A stretch of DNA of 64,000 nt from 2-02-FULL-55-14 sp964581115 (lineage in GTDB: Bacteria > Bacteroidota > Ignavibacteria > UBA10030), in the NCBI GenBank assembly GCA_964581115.1, contig CAZOMY010000002.1:1-64000 (forward strand). The letters are read 5' to 3'. A program made the translations under genes and the position numbers. Below the pieces are notes generated by a model. That model was not told where the DNA came from, searched no databases, and worked only from the letters and a program-made list of their open reading frames with translations. This document shows, in pieces, positions 60,452 to 64,000 of the stretch. Every line of letters starts with the position of its first letter. Position 1 is the first letter of the stretch.

Positions 60452-62392
60452 ATGATCCCGTACGCACCTCTCATCGTCCTGTTCCCGCTCGTCGGCTTCC
60501 TGATCATCGGCCTGACGGGATGGAAATACCGTTCTGAACGCCTCATCGGCATCCTCGGTAGCGGCGCGGTCGGCCTGTCGTTCGCCCTCGCCGTCGGGGT
60601 GATGATGGAGATGGCCGCGCTTCCCGTCGACGCCCGCCGCTGGACCGTAGAGGTATTTCCGTGGATCGATACGTTCACAGGGTCGTCCGGTTCCTTCGGG
60701 ATCTCGGTCGCCTATCAGTTCGATCAATTGTCCATGCTCATGACGCTTGTCGTGACCGGCGTCGGATTCCTCATCCATGTCTATTCGATCGGGTACATGC
60801 ATGGCGACGGCGGCTACTGGCGCTTCTTCGCGTATCTGAACCTTTTCATTTTTATGATGCTCAACCTCGTCCTTGCGGACAATTTCCTTCTGATGTTCCT
60901 GGGATGGGAGGGCGTCGGACTCTGCTCGTACTTGCTCATCGGATTCTGGTATGAGAAGACCTTCACCGGCGACGCCGGCAAGAAGGCCTTCATTGTGAAC
61001 CGGATCGGCGACTTCGGGTTCTTGTTGGGGATGCTCCTCATCTTCAAGACCTTCGGAAGTCTCGAATTCACGGCCGTCATGAGCGGCGCGAGCGTGATGA
61101 CCGCCGGCTCCGCAGTCGCGTTCTGGATCGGCCTTCTCTTGTTCATCGGCGCCACGGGCAAGTCGGCGCAGATCCCGCTGTTCGTGTGGCTTCCCGACGC
61201 CATGGCCGGACCGACGCCCGTCAGCGCGCTCATCCACGCTGCGACCATGGTGACAGCCGGCGTGTACATGGTGGCGCGGTGCTCCCCGTTGTATGCGCTC
61301 GCTCCCGATGCGCTGCTCATCGTGGCCATCGTCGGAGCGGTGACGGCGGTCTTTGCGGCAACGATCGGTCTTGTCCAGAACGACATCAAGAAGGTCCTGG
61401 CCTATTCGACCGTCAGCCAGCTTGGCTACATGTTCCTGGCGATGGGCGTGGCGGCATTCGGCGCCGGCATCTTCCACGTCATGACGCACGCGTTCTTCAA
61501 GGCGCTCCTGTTCCTTGGCTCGGGTGCTGTCATTCACGGCATGCACGAGGAGCAAGACATCCAGAACATGGGCGGGCTGAAGAAGTACATGCCGGTGACC
61601 TGGGCGACCTTCCTGATCGGTGCCATCGCCATCGCGGGCATACCCCCGTTCGCTGGCTTCTTCTCGAAGGACGAGATCCTTTGGTATGCTTTTTCGAGCG
61701 ATCTGGGTTCGCCGGTGCTCTGGGTCCTCGGAGCCCTTGGCGCGCTCATGACCGCGTTCTACATGTTCCGGCTCGTCTACCTGACCTTCTACGGCAAGGA
61801 GCGGTTCGACCATCACCGCTTGCATCCGCATGAGGCGCCGAAAACGATGACGGTGCCGCTGATAGTGCTGGCATTCCTTTCGGTCGTTGGAGGATTTCTT
61901 GGTGTACCCGCCGCGCTCGGAGGCGGTAACATCATCGGCGAATGGCTTGAACCGGTCTTCGCTCCGGCCCACCGCACCCTGATGCTCTCGGGCCACGGTT
62001 CGCATACCGCAGAGTATATCCTCATGACCCTCTCGGTGCTGATCGCCGGCGCGGGCATCTACCTTGCGCGTCGCTGGTACTTCGAGCAACCCGGGGTGCC
62101 TAACGCGATCGCGGCCAGATTTCCCCGCATCTACCGCGTTCTGTGGAACAAGTACTACGTCGACGAGGCCTACGATGCCGCGATCGTCCGGCCGATCCTT
62201 AAGACCTCCGACGCCTTCCTCTGGAAGGTGTTCGACGTCAAGGTCATCGATGGTGCGGTGAACGGCTCGGGTTGGGTGACGCAGATCGTCGCCTCCTGGC
62301 TGCGCAAAATCCAGACAGGCGTTGCACAGTCCTATGCCGTCCTTCTCGTCGGCGGCATTCTGGTCGTCGTTTCGGCACTCCTCTTCTTCTGA
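60452..62392 (+). CDS. nuoL: NADH-quinone oxidoreductase subunit L
   Basis: The 646-residue product is the largest antiporter-like proton pump of complex I, with about 16 membrane helices. FLGWEGVGLCSYLLIGFWY carries the conserved Glu. KSAQIPLFVWLPDAMAGPTPVSAL holds the pumping Lys region, and QNDIKKVLAYSTVSQLGYM the second Lys. The C-terminal part contains the lateral helix and a last anchor helix. A large reading frame on the other strand here is a shadow. It is 45 bases after nuoK. Confidence 0.96.
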   Translation: MIPYAPLIVLFPLVGFLIIGLTGWKYRSERLIGILGSGAVGLSFALAVGVMMEMAALPVDARRWTVEVFPWIDTFTGSSGSFGISVAYQFDQLSMLMTLVVTGVGFLIHVYSIGYMHGDGGYWRFFAYLNLFIFMMLNLVLADNFLLMFLGWEGVGLCSYLLIGFWYEKTFTGDAGKKAFIVNRIGDFGFLLGMLLIFKTFGSLEFTAVMSGASVMTAGSAVAFWIGLLLFIGATGKSAQIPLFVWLPDAMAGPTPVSALIHAATMVTAGVYMVARCSPLYALAPDALLIVAIVGAVTAVFAATIGLVQNDIKKVLAYSTVSQLGYMFLAMGVAAFGAGIFHVMTHAFFKALLFLGSGAVIHGMHEEQDIQNMGGLKKYMPVTWATFLIGAIAIAGIPPFAGFFSKDEILWYAFSSDLGSPVLWVLGALGALMTAFYMFRLVYLTFYGKERFDHHRLHPHEAPKTMTVPLIVLAFLSVVGGFLGVPAALGGGNIIGEWLEPVFAPAHRTLMLSGHGSHTAEYILMTLSVLIAGAGIYLARRWYFEQPGVPNAIAARFPRIYRVLWNKYYVDEAYDAAIVRPILKTSDAFLWKVFDVKVIDGAVNGSGWVTQIVASWLRKIQTGVAQSYAVLLVGGILVVVSALLFF

Positions 62393-62413
62393 CAACGATC
62401 TTTCGCCCGAGTC

Positions 62414-63988
62414 ATGTTCTCGAACCTGCTGAGTCTGACCATCTTCCTGCCGCTGGCCGGCATCTTCGTGCTGGCGTTCATGAAGAACGAACATGTGCGC
62501 GCGGCGCGCATGACCGGTCTCGTCGTAACGCTGACAACCTTCGTCGTTTCGCTCGGTCTGTGGGCGGGCTTTGACCTCGGCGATCCCGCATTCCAGTTCG
62601 TCGAAAAGGCCGTGTGGATACCGTCGTTGAACGTCAGCTATCACGTTGGCATCGATGGCATGGCGCTGGTCCTGATCGTCCTGACGACCTTCCTCACCCC
62701 TGTGGCCCTCCTCGGGACGTGGAGGTCGATCGATCATCGGTTGCGCGACTATACGATGATGGTCCTGGCCCTCGAAGTGGGCATGGTCGGCGTCTTCGCC
62801 GCGCTCGACACCTTCCTGTTCTACGTGTTCTGGGAGGCGATGCTGATCCCAATGGTCTTCATCATCGGGCTTTGGGGCGGGCAAGACCGCGTGTATGCCG
62901 CCGTCAAGTTCTTCCTGTATACCCTGTTTGGGTCGTTGCTGATGCTCGTGGCGATCCTCGCGCTTGGCTACTATGCGTCGCAACAGCCGGGTGGACAATT
63001 CACGACCGACCTGACCGTGCTCACGAGCGTCGGCCCGCGCCTCTCATCGAGCGTGCAGATGTGGCTCTTCCTGGCATTCGCGCTTAGCTTCGCGATCAAA
63101 GTGCCGTTATTCCCGCTGCATACCTGGCTGCCCGATGCGCACGTTCAAGCGCCAACAGCCGGTAGTATTCTGCTCGCCGGCGTCCTCCTGAAAATGGGGA
63201 CGTATGGCTTCATCCGGTTCTGTCTGCCGCTCTTTCCGCATGCCTCGCTGACAGCCATGCCGGTCGTCGCCGTTCTGGCCGTCATCGGTATCGTCTATGG
63301 CGCGCTGGTCGCCATGGTTCAGACCGACATCAAGAAGCTGGTCGCCTATTCATCGGTCTCGCATCTGGGATTCGTCATGCTCGGCATCTTCTCGATGACG
63401 GAGGAGGGGGTGCAGGGGGCCATCATCCAGATGGTCAATCACGGGCTCTCGACAGGTGCCCTCTTCATGCTGGTCGGATTTGTGTATGACCGGACGCACA
63501 GCCGCGCGATCGCCGACTACGGCGGCCTGGCCAAGGTGATGCCCGTATACGCGGTCGCGATGATGCTCATGACCCTTTCGTCGATCGGCCTGCCCGGCTT
63601 GAACGGGTTCGTCGGGGAATTCCTGATCATGCTCGGGGCGTTCCGGTCGGTCGCGCTCGGGTCGGTCGCCTATACCGTCGTGGCTGCCACGGGCGTGATC
63701 CTCTCGGCCGTCTACATGCTGTGGATGTATCAGCGGGTGTTCCTCGGACCGGTTCGCGACGGCGGCAAGTACCACGGAGAATTCGTACTCGACCTAGATC
63801 GACGTGAGATCGGGTCGTTGATCCCCATCGCCGTCTTCATCGTCTGGATCGGGGTGTACCCGGGGACGTTTCTGAGTGTCTCGGCTCCGGCGGCCAAGAA
63901 GGTCGTGACGCTCATCGAGCAGGTACGCCGCGGCACGGTGCCGAACGTGGCTTCGACCGGGTCTGTTGAGCTGCCGCCGAGCCGCTGA
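62414..63988 (+). CDS. nuoM: NADH-quinone oxidoreductase subunit M
   Basis: The 524-residue product is the second antiporter-like subunit with 14 helices. FWEAMLIPMVFIIG carries the key Glu. FAIKVPLFPLHTWLPDAHVQAP holds the Lys, and QTDIKKLVAYSSVSHLGFVM the second Lys. GIDGMALVLIVLTTFLTP near the N-terminus is typical of NuoM. It begins 21 bases after nuoL and its stop overlaps the next ATG by one base. Confidence 0.96.
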   Translation: MFSNLLSLTIFLPLAGIFVLAFMKNEHVRAARMTGLVVTLTTFVVSLGLWAGFDLGDPAFQFVEKAVWIPSLNVSYHVGIDGMALVLIVLTTFLTPVALLGTWRSIDHRLRDYTMMVLALEVGMVGVFAALDTFLFYVFWEAMLIPMVFIIGLWGGQDRVYAAVKFFLYTLFGSLLMLVAILALGYYASQQPGGQFTTDLTVLTSVGPRLSSSVQMWLFLAFALSFAIKVPLFPLHTWLPDAHVQAPTAGSILLAGVLLKMGTYGFIRFCLPLFPHASLTAMPVVAVLAVIGIVYGALVAMVQTDIKKLVAYSSVSHLGFVMLGIFSMTEEGVQGAIIQMVNHGLSTGALFMLVGFVYDRTHSRAIADYGGLAKVMPVYAVAMMLMTLSSIGLPGLNGFVGEFLIMLGAFRSVALGSVAYTVVAATGVILSAVYMLWMYQRVFLGPVRDGGKYHGEFVLDLDRREIGSLIPIAVFIVWIGVYPGTFLSVSAPAAKKVVTLIEQVRRGTVPNVASTGSVELPPSR

Positions 63989-64000
63989 TGGTGCTCAAGC
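63988..64000 (+). CDS. nuoN: Start of the next gene, probably nuoN (cut by window edge)
   Basis: An ATG at 63988 overlaps the nuoM stop (TGATG) and opens the frame M-V-L-K before the window ends. Gene order nuoJ-K-L-M predicts nuoN, but only four codons are visible. Confidence 0.4.

Noticed and set aside
60428..62998. 856-codon minus-strand frame
   Set aside because: It is a shadow of nuoL and nuoM with Glu, Asp, His and Arg-rich nonsense composition. The plus strand has clear complex I motifs.

Overview
This window looks like a G+C-rich chromosomal scaffold of a bacterium in the Bacteroidota/Chlorobi (FCB) group. The strongest evidence is a very large SprA/Sov-type outer-membrane protein of the type IX secretion system (24706-31566) followed by a PorX-type response regulator with a PglZ domain (32253-33815). 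Several promoters also fit the FCB pattern of TTG or TTTG, about 20 bases, then TAnnTTG or TAnnTTTG. A Kapabacteria- or Ignavibacteria-like lineage is my inference; no marker gene here settles it. A run of exactly 100 N inside a tandem repeat (6733-6832) shows a scaffolded draft assembly. Nearly all genes are on the + strand; the exceptions are a C39-like peptidase gene and two lptF/lptG-family genes.

Layout. 1-8992: a MITE-like element, surE, a C39-like protein divergent from a CPXCG zinc-ribbon gene and rtcB, a decayed GxxExxY gene, mutS, a heptad tandem repeat, DUF3109, RDD and an NADP-binding protein. 9105-14324: signalling genes, namely a membrane adenylate cyclase with three CxxCH haem sites, a SpoIIE-type phosphatase and a HerA-like ATPase. 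14324-18084: a second MITE copy, msrP-msrQ methionine sulfoxide repair, a lipoprotein and a coiled-coil membrane protein. 18430-24466: lptG and lptF, a four-PAS hybrid histidine kinase, and pdxH. 24706-38295: sprA, a small lipoprotein, porX, then the tightly packed tsaE-tsaB-accD-arginase-panC-nucleotidyltransferase string. 38311-43971: an overlapping envelope set (Wzi-like barrel, HTTM membrane protein, polysaccharide deacetylase, GT2 glycosyltransferase, small barrel). 44020-44651: an intact tRNA-Ser(UGA) followed by an array of broken tRNA-Ser-derived units carrying palindromic inserts. 44652-52256: an EamA exporter, a zinc ribbon, a YbaK-domain protein, a complete hoxEFUYH plus protease operon (NAD-linked bidirectional NiFe hydrogenase), and tRNA-Ser(GCU). 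52494-64000: gltX-folB-folK-dNK, asnS, a NatAB-type ABC exporter, and nuoJKLM with the first codons of nuoN.

How the genes fit together. HoxFU-type diaphorase and NuoJ-N imply exchange between hydrogen, NAD(H) and a proton-pumping complex I. SprA and PorX imply export of surface proteins through the outer membrane. The multihaem cyclase, four-PAS kinase, PorX and SpoIIE phosphatase suggest a redox- and envelope-aware regulatory network. The most unusual sequence is the tRNA-Ser-derived array at 44102-44500. Short hairpins have been inserted exactly into the anticodon loop and T loop of tandem, 5'-truncated tRNA copies, and in one unit the hairpins are nested. Other non-genic structure includes the MITE pair, heptad repeats of the GATNNAC type at two loci, and several degenerate simple-sequence tracts between genes.
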